A DNA stretch of 64,000 nt from the NCBI RefSeq assembly GCF_000801105.2, contig NC_079514.1:11346001-11410000 (forward strand). Reading direction: 5' to 3'. Both the position numbers and the translations under genes were made by a program. This document shows positions 1 to 11,625 of this stretch, piece after piece. This stretch comes from Raphanus sativus. Taxonomy: Eukaryota; Streptophyta; Magnoliopsida; Brassicales; Brassicaceae. Within the stretch, counting starts at the first letter, position 1; every line of letters starts with the position of its first letter. Below the pieces are notes generated by a model that was given only the letters and a program-made list of their open reading frames with translations, made no database searches and was not told where the DNA came from.

Positions 1-805
1 ATTCGTTTTATTTTATAAGGAAATAATTCGTGCTTGTCTTAATTTTACATCAATTGTTCTTGTCTTTATCATGGTATTTCTTTTAAGAAATTGGAAAATA
101 AAATAATAGGATTTTTGGAGGTACTTGTAGAATCCTATGCAGAAGCAGATGCAGATGATAGTGTAATAAACGGCAAGCGGGAATGGCAGGGCACGTGAAT
201 ACATGCAGGAACTGGGTCCTCTTTATTTAATACTATTTCTTTATTCATGTCCCCATTTGTCTTCTAGGTTATATTCATCTGTTTCTCAGGTCCACCTATT
301 TATGTTGCGCCTCTCTTCTCTTGTCGCTATTGTGTCATCGCTTTTCCATTGGATCAAGGAATACTATTAGGACGAGATACGTGCAAATCCTTGCTTTCGT
401 CTCTTTTTTCTTCTTTCTAACGTAGGTTTTACTGTTAATCTGCATTCATGAATCCTTTCTCTCTTTCCTTTGTATTAGTAAAATTTATACGGGTGTTTTG
501 GGATTATAGCTATTCACAAAATGAAGACATGAGTTAACATAATATTGGTTAACGAAGAAAGAATGAAAGTGGTATAACAAAGGAAGAGCTCTTTTTTTAC
601 CAAAAAAAAAAAAAAGGAAGAGCTCAACCACGACCTTCTAGTTCGCGGTTTCCATGTTTTTTCAGGATGTACAAAATCATACAATTACCGTTAAGTCAGA
701 GGAAGTTCTTTCTAACTTTACCACCGAACGTGATAGGGTAATAGTTTACACGTAGATGCTGATGTTTTTGTGCATCTAGTTCAAAATCCGATAAAAAGAA
801 TGTTT

Positions 806-843
<38 letters not shown>

Positions 844-1889
844 TTTTCTACCATGTTTTTAGTAACGTAGGCTGGTTCTGAGCTATAAAATAGGGTAATT
901 AAAAAAAACCTTCTAAGCTCTGGGAATCCGAAGAAAAAGTGAGTGTTATAGCTAGTTTGTTAATCGTTTGCGCCAAAAAAAAGGTTGGCTGATATAAGAG
1001 GAGGTCCATAACCAAAATACTTATCATAAACTGTTTTGTGCCCTATTCGAAAGTACCTTGGGTTTTACAAATACAGAGCCACAGAAGCCCATATATCATG
1101 TTGAGCTTTGAACAAGAATATAGAGAAAACAGATTGGGCCACTGAAAGCCATATTATATACCACAGGCTGAATATGTGTTATGGACCTTATGGTATGAAG
1201 TTAGAAACACAGGTTTGTGACTCAGTTTCGTTGCGAGTCATACTCGAAGACGGCGTTAAGCCTGTTCACGTGAGTTACCGGCTTGGAAACGATGGAGGAG
1301 AAAGGGTTTTATGGCGAGGCCATCGCGGGAGAAAAGGTTTGGGAGAACAGTAGCGGTGACTTTCATAAGTACCTAGCCAATCATATAATACACCTAAAAA
1401 ATATCTGACAACAGACCATTTTCTTCTTTATCTTTTTTCAACAACAAATTTTCTATCTTTTTAAAATGTTTTCGAAATAGTAACACATATGCTTTTTAGC
1501 TAATTCACTTTCAGTATATCCACGTACGTATATTATATTCACATTCCCAAATTTATCAGAAATTCAGAACTAATTCTACATAATTTAACTGAAAACAAAT
1601 TAGGAAAGGGGTTACGAAACCTAAGCCCTATTTTGTCTTGATAAAAAAAAATTCAACAGTATCTATAACAAACTTGGAATGCAGAATCCCTATTCGCTAG
1701 TAACCAGGTTGAACATAGTACACACACACACTATGACTTTTTCCTTTTACTTCTTATAGATATATCAGCAACAAATAAAAAAATACCTAAAACATTTTGC
1801 ATTTCGTCTCAAACTAAAGAGATCAACAACAAATCAATAAACACCTCAAAACATTTTTCATTTCGCCTCCAACGAAAGAGATCAACAAC
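1..1889. other. Upstream spacer, no recognised gene
   Basis: AT-rich spacer upstream of the NPF transporter. It holds a poly-A tract at about 811-840 and an unrecognised 81-codon open frame at 1108-1353 (+) with no family motif. The last 150 bases before the transporter start contain two similar copies of a short CT/AA-rich leader segment (around 1800 and 1860), consistent with its 5' untranslated region. I see no transposon ends here. Confidence 0.5.
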
Positions 1890-3275
1890 ATGGACATTGA
1901 ACCCCTTTCACCACCTCTCCATCAAGAATCCAGAAACCAAGCCCTGCTCAAGAAACAGAGAGGAGGATGGAGAGCTATCAAGTACATTATTGGTTTGTAT
2001 GTAGCTTTCTTGTTTTCTTATTTTCTTATCGAATGTTAACACTTCATTGGGTTTGTGAAGCAAACGAGTCTTTCGAGAAGCTGGCGTCCATGAGCTTGAT
2101 AGGGAATCTATCGGTGTATCTCACGACAAAATACAATCTTGGTGGTGTTTTCTTGGTGAACATCATCAACATCTGGTTTGGTTCTTGCAACTTTCTTAGT
2201 ATCCCAGGTGCCTTTGTCTCTGATGCTTACCTCGGAAGATTCTGGACTCTCCTCCTCGGTTCCATCGCTTCTTTCCTCGTAAACTTACCCTTCCCATCTC
2301 TTCATTTCAAATAGGACGTATCTAGACCTGTTCGTGCGCGATAAACCAAAAACAACAGAATGTAACATATGAATTCAATGAACAAATCGTTAGACCGTAA
2401 TTAAGCTTTTTTTTAATAGAAAATTATTGCTTAGGAGGGCGTTTAACGTCCCTGCCTACACCGATCTTTAAAGGATTGTTTTAGAAAAATGTTTTGGTTT
2501 ATGGTCGATTTGCCGGTTTGTACCGATACTTGTAACACTATCTATGATTTTGATTCAGACAAATCATGATCGTAAATGTGGAGGCATATAGTTATTGATC
2601 TTTTAAAAAGTTTCACTTGATAGGGGATGGGTGTAATGGCTCTAACCGCGGCTATCCCGCGTTTAAGACCTGAGGCTTGCAACGATCCAACAAACTGTTC
2701 AAACCCACCCGCGAAGTGGCAGCTCGCGGTTCTCTTCTCTAGTCTAGGATTACTAGCCATTGGAGCAGGAGGAATCAGACCATGTAACATCGCATTTGGA
2801 GCAGATCAATTCGATACAGGCACTAAAAAGGGCAAAGCGCAGCTTGAAACATTCTTTAACTGGTGGTATTTCTCATTCACCGTGGCTCTTGTCATTGCAC
2901 TGACAGGGGTTGTGTATATACAGACTAACATCAGTTGGGTCATTGGTTTCGTGATCCCCACGGCTTGTCTTGGACTCTCTATCACCACCTTCGTCCTTGG
3001 CCAGCACACTTACATATGTCAAAAGCCTAAGGGCAGTGTGTTCGCAGACATGGTTAAAGTTGTTGCCGCGGCTTGTAAGAAACGTAAGGTAAAATCTGGA
3101 GAAGGTGTAACATTCTACTTAGGCCCTTCTAGTGATGGATCGTCCACCTCCTTGATCCAAAACAGACAAAGGTTTGTAGTTTTGTGCGTTAACTAGTTTT
3201 ATTTGTTTTTGCGTTTACATGGTAATAAAATGATATTTTATCTTCTGAACCAATTTAAAAAACTTAAATACTCCC

Positions 3276-3314
<39 letters not shown>

Positions 3315-4396
3315 GTGAAAATTGCTTGTTGAAATGGTTTTCTCTAAATCACTCCACAACTTTTAATATTTTTAGACAAAGAGAACATGTTATAATATGT
3401 TTTTTCCTATATAAAGATTTTCTCATAAGTTATAACTGCGAGACGTAAGTGGAATGAGGAACATAAATGTTTAATAGCCTGTGTAATTTTAGGACAGTTA
3501 ATGGACACATGTAATTTCTGTTAATATATTATTAATTTGATGTTTCGGGTGATAGGTTAAAGTTTGTTGACAAAGCAGCGGTGATAACTGATCCGAACGA
3601 GTTAAACGACGAAGGTAAGGCGAAGAACAACTGGAAATTATGTAGTCTCCAGCAGGTGAAGAACCTCAAGTGCGTGACCGCTGTTTTACCAGTTTGGGTC
3701 ACGGGAATCGCGTGCTTCATGCTGACAGACCAACAGAACATCTACGGGATCCTACAAGCCATTCAGATGGATAAAACGTTCGGACATAACTTCAACGTCC
3801 CGGCAGGATGGATGAATCTTGTCTCAATGATCACTCTCGCCATCTGGATCTCACTATACGAATGCGTCCTCCTACCAATAGCGAGACAAATCAAAGGACG
3901 CAAACAACGGTTAACGATGAAACAAAGGATCCAGATAGGTATCGTGATGGGGATCGCATGTATGATAGTGGCGGGTTTCTTGGAGAAGGACAGAAGAGCG
4001 TCTGCTCTAAAGAATGGCTCGTTTGTGTCTCCTGTCTCGATAGTGATGCTGCTTCCTCAGTTCGTGCTTGCGGGTTTAACCGAGGCGTTTTCAGCTGTGG
4101 CTCTGATGGAGTTTTTGACGGTTAAGATGCCTGAGCATATGAGAGCCGTCGCTGGAGCTATCTTCTTTTTGAGCTCGTCTATTGCTAGTTACATATGCAC
4201 GCTTCTAATTAATGTGATTGATAAGGTGACACGTGAGGAAGGGCATTCGTGGTTAGGAGATAAAGACTTGAACAAGAACAGGCTTGAGAACTATTTTTTC
4301 ATTATAGGAGGCATTCAAGTCCTGAATCTGATCTATTTTGGGTTCTTTGCTTCCAGGTTTGTCACTGAGAAGGATAAGGATAATAGAGACTTTTAG
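1890..4396 (+). CDS. NPF2.8: NPF (NRT1/PTR) family transporter, NPF2.8-like, 4 exons
   Basis: Proton-coupled membrane transporter of the NRT1/PTR (NPF) family, subgroup 2, whose members carry nitrate and/or glucosinolates; the substrate here cannot be read from sequence. Exons are 1890-1992, 2061-2278, 2624-3171 and 3556-4396, all with GT-AG borders and closing phases, giving about 569 residues, a normal NPF length. The start is the ATG at 1890, which supplies a hydrophilic N-terminus before the first helix. The family proton-coupling motif is present as E37-x-x-E40-K41 (the EK variant). Many hydrophobic segments follow, with a hydrophilic central loop near the exon 3/4 border, and the protein ends in a short charged tail. 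Intron 3 contains an (AT)n microsatellite at about 3276-3312. Orthology to Arabidopsis At5g28470 is inferred from similarity and from LSH1 and RAF1 lying next in order. No broken frame was seen. Confidence 0.88.
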
Positions 4397-5667
4397 TCAA
4401 GTGTTTGTCCACTATTTCGTCTTTCTTTTACTAGTTAGAGGGTTACGTTTTTGTTTTTGTGTTGTTTAATCAATCTCATGTTTCCTTTGGCATATGTTGA
4501 ATGGGTTTTTGGTATTTCAATGAGTTTTATAGTTTTGAGATTCTAAAAAGTTTCTTAGCAATATAATACTAATATTTTTAATACATTTAAGTTACATAGT
4601 TAAATTCAATTATTGTTTAAAAAGTTGATCAATGATGCCATTGTCCTAAATTATTGCTGAGTTTCTAATAACTTCTTTGATTGGATACTAATTATGACAA
4701 TTTCATTCATTTTTCTTATTTTTATTTATTTATTTGATTATAATAATAATTGAAATACTAATTATGAAATATTTTGTTAAATACGAACTATCGTTTCAAG
4801 TGGCCTAAAAGCATCCCCAGTAAGGAGTTTTTGGAGAGTTTCTAACAATAATAATAATGAAAAAATTAGGAAAAATTAGAAAAAGAGAGAGAGACAATTG
4901 GTGAAGAAGAGACGATAAGTGAAACTGAAGAGACTCATTTAGCTCTTGTCACTTTATCATTGGCTCTTTTTTGTTTTTACCATCTAATGTTTTAAAGACC
5001 AATTAAATAGTAACAAAATTAATGATGAAAGATCTAAGAGCAACCACATCGGTGTCTTTAGGCGAAATCTTAAGGGGAGAGAGACCACAGAAGCTCAAGG
5101 ACCAAGAAGGATAAGAAGAAAAAGTTCTTAACTAAGGAACATTTGCATCGTGTCCTTGGCAATGTTTACGGGTCCTACGACACGTGGTAATCTGCGATTT
5201 GTAGACCTTTAAAAAAAAATTCCAGAAAACTAAAAAAAGAAAAGAGAATTGTGAAGGATTTTTTTTAGTCCTACCAATGTGGTTGCTCTAAGAGAGTACC
5301 TAACCATTTTTGTTTTTATCGTTTAATGTTTTAAAGACCAATTAAATAGTAACAAAATTAATAAATGAGAGACCTAAGAGAGTACCTAACCACTAATGAT
5401 GCTCTAATGTTACTGGTTTATAAAATTCGGTACATTTTGGTTTTCATTGCTTTTTTGATGATATTATTCAAATTTTGCTATTGTTAAAAAGGTATTATCA
5501 ATGATTTAGTAATTATATTGAACTCTAGTATTATATACTAATAATTAATTTAATATGCCTTCGTAATTAGAGCTAGACTTGTTGTTTAGAAAGTGAGTTT
5601 TATGTAAAGCCATCAGTAAGAGCTAAGACTTAGTATTGTTTTACTATATATACTTACTTTCTAATTA
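4397..5667. other. Spacer with MITE relics
   Basis: Spacer between the NPF gene and the large MULE. It starts with the transporter's 3' region. From about 4810 to 5407 it contains MITE-like sequence, including a roughly 70-95 bp segment present twice (about 4970-5040 and 5309-5390). Nothing coding is apparent. Confidence 0.5.
5040..5286. mobile_element. hAT-like MITE inserted in a tandem duplication
   Basis: Short noncoding element with imperfect terminal inverted repeats (GCAACCACATCGGTG at the left, complement of CACCAATGTGGTTGC-like sequence at the right). It is flanked by the direct repeat TCTAAGA at 5033-5039 and 5287-5293. The flanking 70-bp sequence occurs on both sides of the element, so it probably landed in the first copy of a tandem duplication. 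Superfamily assignment is inference. Confidence 0.55.
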
Positions 5668-5725
5668 GGGAAAATTGTCAAAAGAGAACAAAAAAACAAG
5701 GGTGTTGTCCCCTTAGTATAAATCA
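5668..5725 (+). repeat. Left terminal inverted repeat of the MULE
   Basis: 58-bp end that matches the reverse complement of 14616-14673 with one mismatch (GTCA here versus GCCA in the right end). It is preceded directly by the 9-bp target duplication. Confidence 0.95.
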
Positions 5726-5939
5726 ATCTCATAGTTGTCCTAATGGTATAAATTTTTTCATAATCCCAAAATTAACCTTTCATTTAGTGATTTAATAAGT
5801 ATATAAAACGAGATTAATAAAATCATAAATTAATTATAATGAAAAAAGTTAAAAAAAAACTTTTAGCAAGCAAAAAAAAAAAAAAAAGATGAATAAAACT
5901 GTTAAAGAAATAATCAACCCTAAATCTATTTTCATTCTT

Positions 5940-6366
5940 CTCGTTTCTTCCGCCTCTCTTTCTCTCTCTCATTCGCGAACAAACCCTAAGTCGCCATCTC
6001 CGGTGACTCTCCACCTCTGCTCTCTCTATCTCCGGTGCTTCTCTCCACCTCTCTGGCTCTCTCTATCTCCGGTTCCGTCGCCTTCTCCGAGCTTCTCCGC
6101 CTCTCTTTCTCCGGCTCTCTGCTTCTCGCCGGTTTCATCTCCGTCTCTCTGGCTCTCTCTATCTTCGGTGTGACTGAGCGAACCGTCTCTCCGCCTCTCT
6201 CCCTCTCCATCTCTCTCTTTCTCCGCCTCTCCGTCTCTCTCTTTCTCCGCCTGTCCGCCTGTCCGCCTCTCCGCCTCTCCGCGCCTCTGTGTCTCCGTCT
6301 CTCCGCCTCTCCGCGCTCCGCTCTCCGTCTCTCCGCCTCTCCGCATCCGCCTCTCAGCCTCTCTCC
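5940..6366 (+). repeat. CT-rich minisatellite leader of the Ulp1 gene
   Basis: Highly pyrimidine-rich stretch built of irregular repeats of CTCCGCCTCTC-like units, densest at 6180-6365. It lies before the Ulp1 ORF and after the left TIR. A plausible 5' untranslated intron runs from a GT donor at 6367 to the acceptor ending at 6820, just before the ATG at 6823, so this stretch is probably promoter plus untranslated first exon. Its long open frames on both strands come from low-complexity sequence. Confidence 0.6.
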
Positions 6367-6822
6367 GGTATTTCTCTTATTTTTTTTTACTGTTTTGAGA
6401 TATTCGATTGATTATGGTGAAGAATGGGGAGACGTATAATGGGCACTTGGTTAATTGTGATACATGGATGAACTGTACATATATTGGAACTGTCTCTTTT
6501 TATGGTTGTTAACAGATTATATGAAAGATTTCCTTTGTGAATTGGAAGACATTTGAACTTGTTTAAGTTTGTGAATTGATATGGCTTGTTGTATGTGTGA
6601 AGATTATATGAATTGATACGGGTTGTTATATGAAAGACATTTGAACTTGTTTAAGATTATATGAAAGATTTCCTTATTTTTGTATGTGTGAAGTTGTTGT
6701 CTCTGTTCTCGTAAAGAAGAACCTTTGTCTTAGCTTGTTGGTCAAATGATAAGGGTTGTTGTTGCTATGTTTCTTGTGTCTGTATAAGGTTTTGAATAAT
6801 ATAATTTTTTTTCTCTGTAGAT

Positions 6823-9800
6823 ATGGAGTCAGAGCTACCTAAGCGACTGTTTGCAGAGGGTCTTGAACCTCAGGTCGAGAAGATCAACAACTGCTGCCGC
6901 ATGGAACTCATCAGGTATCTGAAGACAGCTATGCCTACAGAGTATGAGGATGTGAAGAAAGATCCTGTTTTCACTCATATCATGGCTATTGCGGAAAATA
7001 AGCTTAAGTTTTCGGCAAAACTGGTGGATAGCTTCTTATGTAGGCAGTTGATTACCTCGAAGAAGCATGAGAAGTGGTTTGTCTTTGCGAGGTCGCCTCT
7101 CCGGTTTTCGCTTCAGGAGTACCACGCTGTGACAGGTCTAAAGATTTCGCGTGAAGCTAGCACTGGTGTAGTGAAATGGAAAAACGATGGGGGGTTTTGG
7201 AGTGAGCTATTAAAGACGGATGGTAAGATAAGCTTGCAGTCCATCAAGAAGGTACATCTACAAGAAGTTCACACCTGGACTCGGCTTGATAGGATGAGGT
7301 TGATCTACTTGTGCGTGATAATGGGCGTGGTGATGGGGAGAGATGAGAAGGTGTTTATCCCTCATATGTATATCAAGTTGGTGATGGATCTTGACAAGCT
7401 TCGGAAGTTCCATTGGGGTCTTCACTCCTACGATTTTCTGCTGCGTTCCATCGACAAGGCTACAAAGAAGTTGGGTAAGAAGGGCAGCTACATTTTCGAG
7501 GGTTTCTCCTATGCTATCCAGATTTGGCTTATGGAAGCAATTCCGGATTTTGGAGAAATATGCGGCAGAAAACTCTCAGGCAGCTTCAGAGGTCCAAGGT
7601 GTGGCAACTGGAAAGGAGTTGCAAAAGTTTCTTATCAAGACATCACCAAACTTGAAGACTCATTTACTGACAAGGTATCTATATCTATCATATTCTTTTA
7701 TTTGGTTGTATTTATTTTCTTGCAGCTTTTCATGTTATAATTGTTTTCTTTGTAGAGTGACTTCTTCTCGGTCATCTCAGTGAGTGGCAATGGTGATGTC
7801 TTTCTGCACGAAGACTATGCAAGGAAGGGTGAGATGGAAGATGAACGAGTGAACCTTGTCCTTAGTAGGATCAATAGCAAGTTCGATTGGAGCAAGACGG
7901 AGTGGCCAGTTATAGAACTTGAAGAGACTGAAATGGAGGAAGCTTTGAAAGATGATATAGATGAAGAAGCTGGTATGAGTGGCGATGATACTGATGCTGC
8001 AGAAGACGAGGAGACCTCTACGGTTGAGGTTCCAGGAAAAGGCAAGAGAAAGGTTCATGATGAAGGAGCGGAGACAAGAAAGAAGAAGTTGCTGTGTAAG
8101 CGAGCAGCTGAAAAGAAACAGAGTATTGATAGTGAAACTAAGAGTTTCATTGAGGGTCTCCTCGTTACATATGTTACTTCCTTGGGGGATAAGCTCAGCA
8201 CGAAAATGGAAGATATGGAGAGGAGGTTTACGGAAAGGATGGGTAAGTTGGAGACCGAGGTGTCACAGATCAGGGATGCAGTGATGTTGAGTGAAGAAGG
8301 GAGCGATCCTAGCATGAGCCAAGCTGCAGAAGATCTACTAAAGTTCAAAGGAGATCAACCTGCATCTGCGAGCAAAGGCGATCACCCGACAGGAGCGAGC
8401 ATAGGCGATCAAGCTCCACCAAAAAGCAAAGGCGGTCGTGTTCCACCAAAAAGAAAAGGCCATCAACTTGTGCAAGCGAAAAAGGTATTACCTAAGAGAA
8501 AATGTAGAACTTGATGAACTTGGAACTAGGATGCTTGAGTTAGGATGCTGGACGTAGGCTTTTGGAGCTATGCCGTGCTTGGAACTTAATTTTCATTGTG
8601 CAATATTATGTAACAGTTTTTAGTATTTTGTAATATGGAATGGTTAATTTGTGTAATATGTTTGTAATGTGTAATATGTTTGTGTAATGGAACTCCATGA
8701 ATGTAATGCTTTGTTTGTGTTATATATGAATGACTTCTTATTTTATTTGGTTTATATTGTTTTGAATAGGCTGGAAAACAAATTGATGTACAAACTAATT
8801 CCTTTGATTTTGGATTGAGTACACAAGACATGTTTGAGCTGCAGCAAGATGCGTTTGTCGATGGTTTTGATCTTTCTCAAGTTCAAGTTGAAAACTCAAC
8901 AAAATCAAGACCAGTTGACATGTCCATACCCCACTTACGTGATGACACAAGGGATGCAGAAACAAATCCAGATGCCGCATTGGTGTTTGTAGGCGAAGAG
9001 GATTGGGAAAATGTAACTAAGTGGTCACCTTCTTCCACGTAAGTACATAAACAAATCTTCTGTCAATGATCGTTCTCTACTAATGCCATTTTAAATTTAA
9101 ACTCACATATATTAGCTTGTATTCATGTTTTCGTTTCAGACCTCTACGTTGTGGACCTATTATTTTAGATGATGTGATTGCTAAGCGTCTTATGGATCCA
9201 TCTGAGTGGCTGCATAACTGTGTAAACCTTGTAGAATATTAATTTCCAGTGTGTTTTATATAAATTGCGTGTGCTAAGCTCATTGAAATATGCAGGAGAT
9301 TGACGCCGCCATGTTCGTATTCCGGGAGAGAACATCTCTCAATCGATGGAAACCTTATCGAGTTGGTTTCATGACGACCGTCTTCAGCAATATGATTAAG
9401 AAAGAGTACAGTCTCCTAAGAGGGGGTAGAAAGAAATACAATCTTCATAATTTGCTAGTGCAGTACGGCAGAGGGGTCCTTCCACCACGTGGTGCGACAC
9501 ACGAGATATGGAATCTAGATGTGGATCGATTGTATGTCCCTGTTCACGTTAGTGGGAATCATTGGATCGCCTTGTGCATCTCTTTTGCGACACGGAGCAT
9601 TGATGTGTTTGACTGCTCGAGTAAAAAACATTACTCCGAGGTAGATGCTTTCGCACATATGATTCCTCGTATTGTGAAGGCAGTTCAGCCGGCAAATCAG
9701 CAGAAGGATTTCCTTGTGGGTGCATATACTGTTGATTATGTGAATATGGGTTTTCTGAATCAGAGTGCATGTGATTGTGGTGTTTATGCTGTGAAGTTCA

Positions 9801-9979
9801 TCGAGTGCCATGCGCTTGGATTGGAGATGTCTTTGGTGAATGATGATAACATCCAGGAAGCTCGACACAGACTGCTTTGGGATCTTTGGGAAGCAGCTAA
9901 TGACCAGGAACTAGTTGACAGGATGTCAAAGTATAAACCTCCAGCGTGTCTCTCTTCGACCTACCAAGAGATTCTGTGA
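6823..9979 (+). CDS. MULE-borne DUF1985 / Ulp1-like (C48) cysteine protease, 5 exons
   Basis: Predicted SUMO/ubiquitin-like-protein protease carried by the MULE. Exons are 6823-7674, 7756-8484, 8770-9038, 9140-9221 and 9296-9979, all GT-AG and phase-consistent, giving about 871 residues. The N-terminal third resembles DUF1985 (the segment near 'RSPLRFSLQEYHAVTGL'). The middle is acidic and then Lys-rich with SKGD/PPKRK-type repeats, and looks disordered and nuclear. The C-terminal about 220 residues form the Ulp1 core: His733 (GNHW), Asp750 (VFD), Gln800 and Cys805 (ACDCG), so the His-Asp-Cys triad is intact. Such proteins in transposons are proposed to cleave or counteract SUMO marks, but their function is unproven. 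An alternative is that exon 2 reads on to the stop at 8512-8514, giving a protein without protease. Confidence 0.85.
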
Positions 9980-10154
9980 GAATGACTAGGAACTAGTTCT
10001 TTTAGTTTATTTTTAGGAACAAGGATGCTTCATCTAATGTATAAGTTTTCATATTTTTTCCTAATTTTAAGTATGTAGGATAAATGTTTAATCTAGTCTA
10101 AAAAAATTGTATTTTTATTCTGTTTTTTAAGGTTTGTTTAGTTATATGAATGTT

Positions 10155-10380
10155 AAACCCTAAACATACCCTAAATGATACCCTAAACATACCCTAAATG
10201 ATACCCTAAACATACCCTAAATGATACCTTAAAGATATCCTAAACATACCCTAAAGATATCCTAAACATACCCTAAACGATACTTAAAATGATACACTAA
10301 ACATCAACTAAACGATACGAAAGACTAAAGATACCCTAAACTAGACCCTAACCAAACACTAAAGATACCCCAATGTAGAC
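10155..10380 (+). repeat. Telomere-like CCCTAAA minisatellite
   Basis: Tandem array with a period of about 23 bases. Each unit contains two copies of the plant telomere heptamer CCCTAAA, separated by CATA and TGATA spacers. The first three units are nearly perfect and it then decays through CCTTAAAG and ACACTAAAC variants. It lies between the Ulp1 and GRF genes inside the MULE, so it is an interstitial array and not a chromosome end. Confidence 0.8.
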
Positions 10381-10646
10381 AGATAGAATACAACAATCAT
10401 TTAAAGATATGTTTAAGAGAAACCCTTCTCGAACACCAAAGTAGATGTTATAAGACTATACACCAAACTATGTTTATCACATACAAATATTCGATCCACT
10501 TTAGCAATAAACCCCACCCAATCGAGATCCCTAAAATTAACCACCTACCCGACATATATAAGACCAAAAACCCGATTTGTTTCATTTTTCCAGATCCCTC
10601 TTTCCTGTCAATCTCTCCATTCTCGCCACATCTCTTTCTCCCAAAC

Positions 10647-11209
10647 ATGAATACTGCAAAGCGACAGTCTCAGGGGGTGCCGTCGCGGTGCTGGTGTGGG
10701 AGAGGGATTGTCATATTCTATTCAAAAACTGATGAGAATCCTTACCGACGTTTTTATAGATGCGAGATAGGGGCACAGGTTCATAGATTCATGAATCACG
10801 ATTTCGATTTGTTTTCTAATCCATGCCTTCACCGTTTTTAATTGCTTTGTTTATGGCTTCACGATTTGGATTTGTTTTGATTTTTGTACTTGATTTGTTA
10901 ATGGTTTTGTTCTGACTTTGTCTTTGATGTGAAAAGATTTGTCGTGATCCAATTTTTCTGACTTGATGTTCGTTTTCAATGTAGCGGAAGATGGAAAACC
11001 ATTTATTTAAGTGGGTTGATGAAGCTTTGCTTGATGAGATTCGAAGAGTGGAGGCTATGCAAGGGAAAATTGCAGAACAGATTGAAGATCTGAAACAGAG
11101 TTTGAAGAAGACAGTGGAAGAAGAAGTTAGGAAGCAAAAAAATTCTCTTGAGCTGGGTTGTTTAGGAACCATTCTATGGATTTTTGGAAGATTAAGAAGC
11201 CAAGAATGA
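10647..11209 (+). CDS. MULE-borne GRF-type zinc-finger / coiled-coil protein
   Basis: Small gene with exons 10647-10778 and 10985-11209 (GT-AG, phase 0), about 118 residues. Residues 15-60 look like a GRF zinc finger: C15-x-C17-G, then a YSKTDENPYRRFYRC block ending at Cys39, then ENHLFKWVDEA where a fourth ligand, His or Cys, is expected; here the candidate is the His of ENH. Residues after about 62 are a charged heptad-rich coiled coil, ending in a short hydrophobic tail. GRF domains bind single-stranded DNA or RNA in some proteins. The role here is unknown. Because it lies inside an intact MULE, it may be an accessory factor for transposition or anti-silencing, which is inference. Exon 1 alone would read through for 20 more codons if unspliced. 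Confidence 0.75.
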
Positions 11210-11625
11210 AAATCTTTCTGCTTGTTTTGTTGTCTCTCTGTGTTTTTTAATTATTTGGTTTACTAACTCAAGATGGGTATTCTATGGTTCGGACACACAC
11301 TGTTGTTTCTCTGTGTTTTGCTTTAATTTTGTTCAACGAATCAAAGATGAGACACATATATTTGGAGAAGTGCTTACCTTTAAAAACCAGAGTCAGAAAC
11401 TGAAAACACCATAAGAAAAGAATAGCAACGCACAACATCATATCAAAATGAAAACAAAGTCGAAAGTCTTTAGAATCAAAATACAACTGAAACCATGATA
11501 AGACTCCACTTCGAAATAAGCTGGCCATGATAAGCAACCTGTAACAGATAAAACCTTATATGAGACACATATAAATCGAAAATAAATAGAGGATATATAA
11601 AGTGATCCTTACCATTTGGTTCTGG

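Noticed and set aside
5986..6439. Overlapping long open frames on both strands rich in Arg/Glu or Leu/Ser
   Set aside because: They come from the CT-rich minisatellite, which is open in several frames; no domain, and the region fits an untranslated leader.
10155..10380. CRISPR-like array
   Set aside because: Regular repeats without unique spacers in a plant genome; this is a minisatellite.
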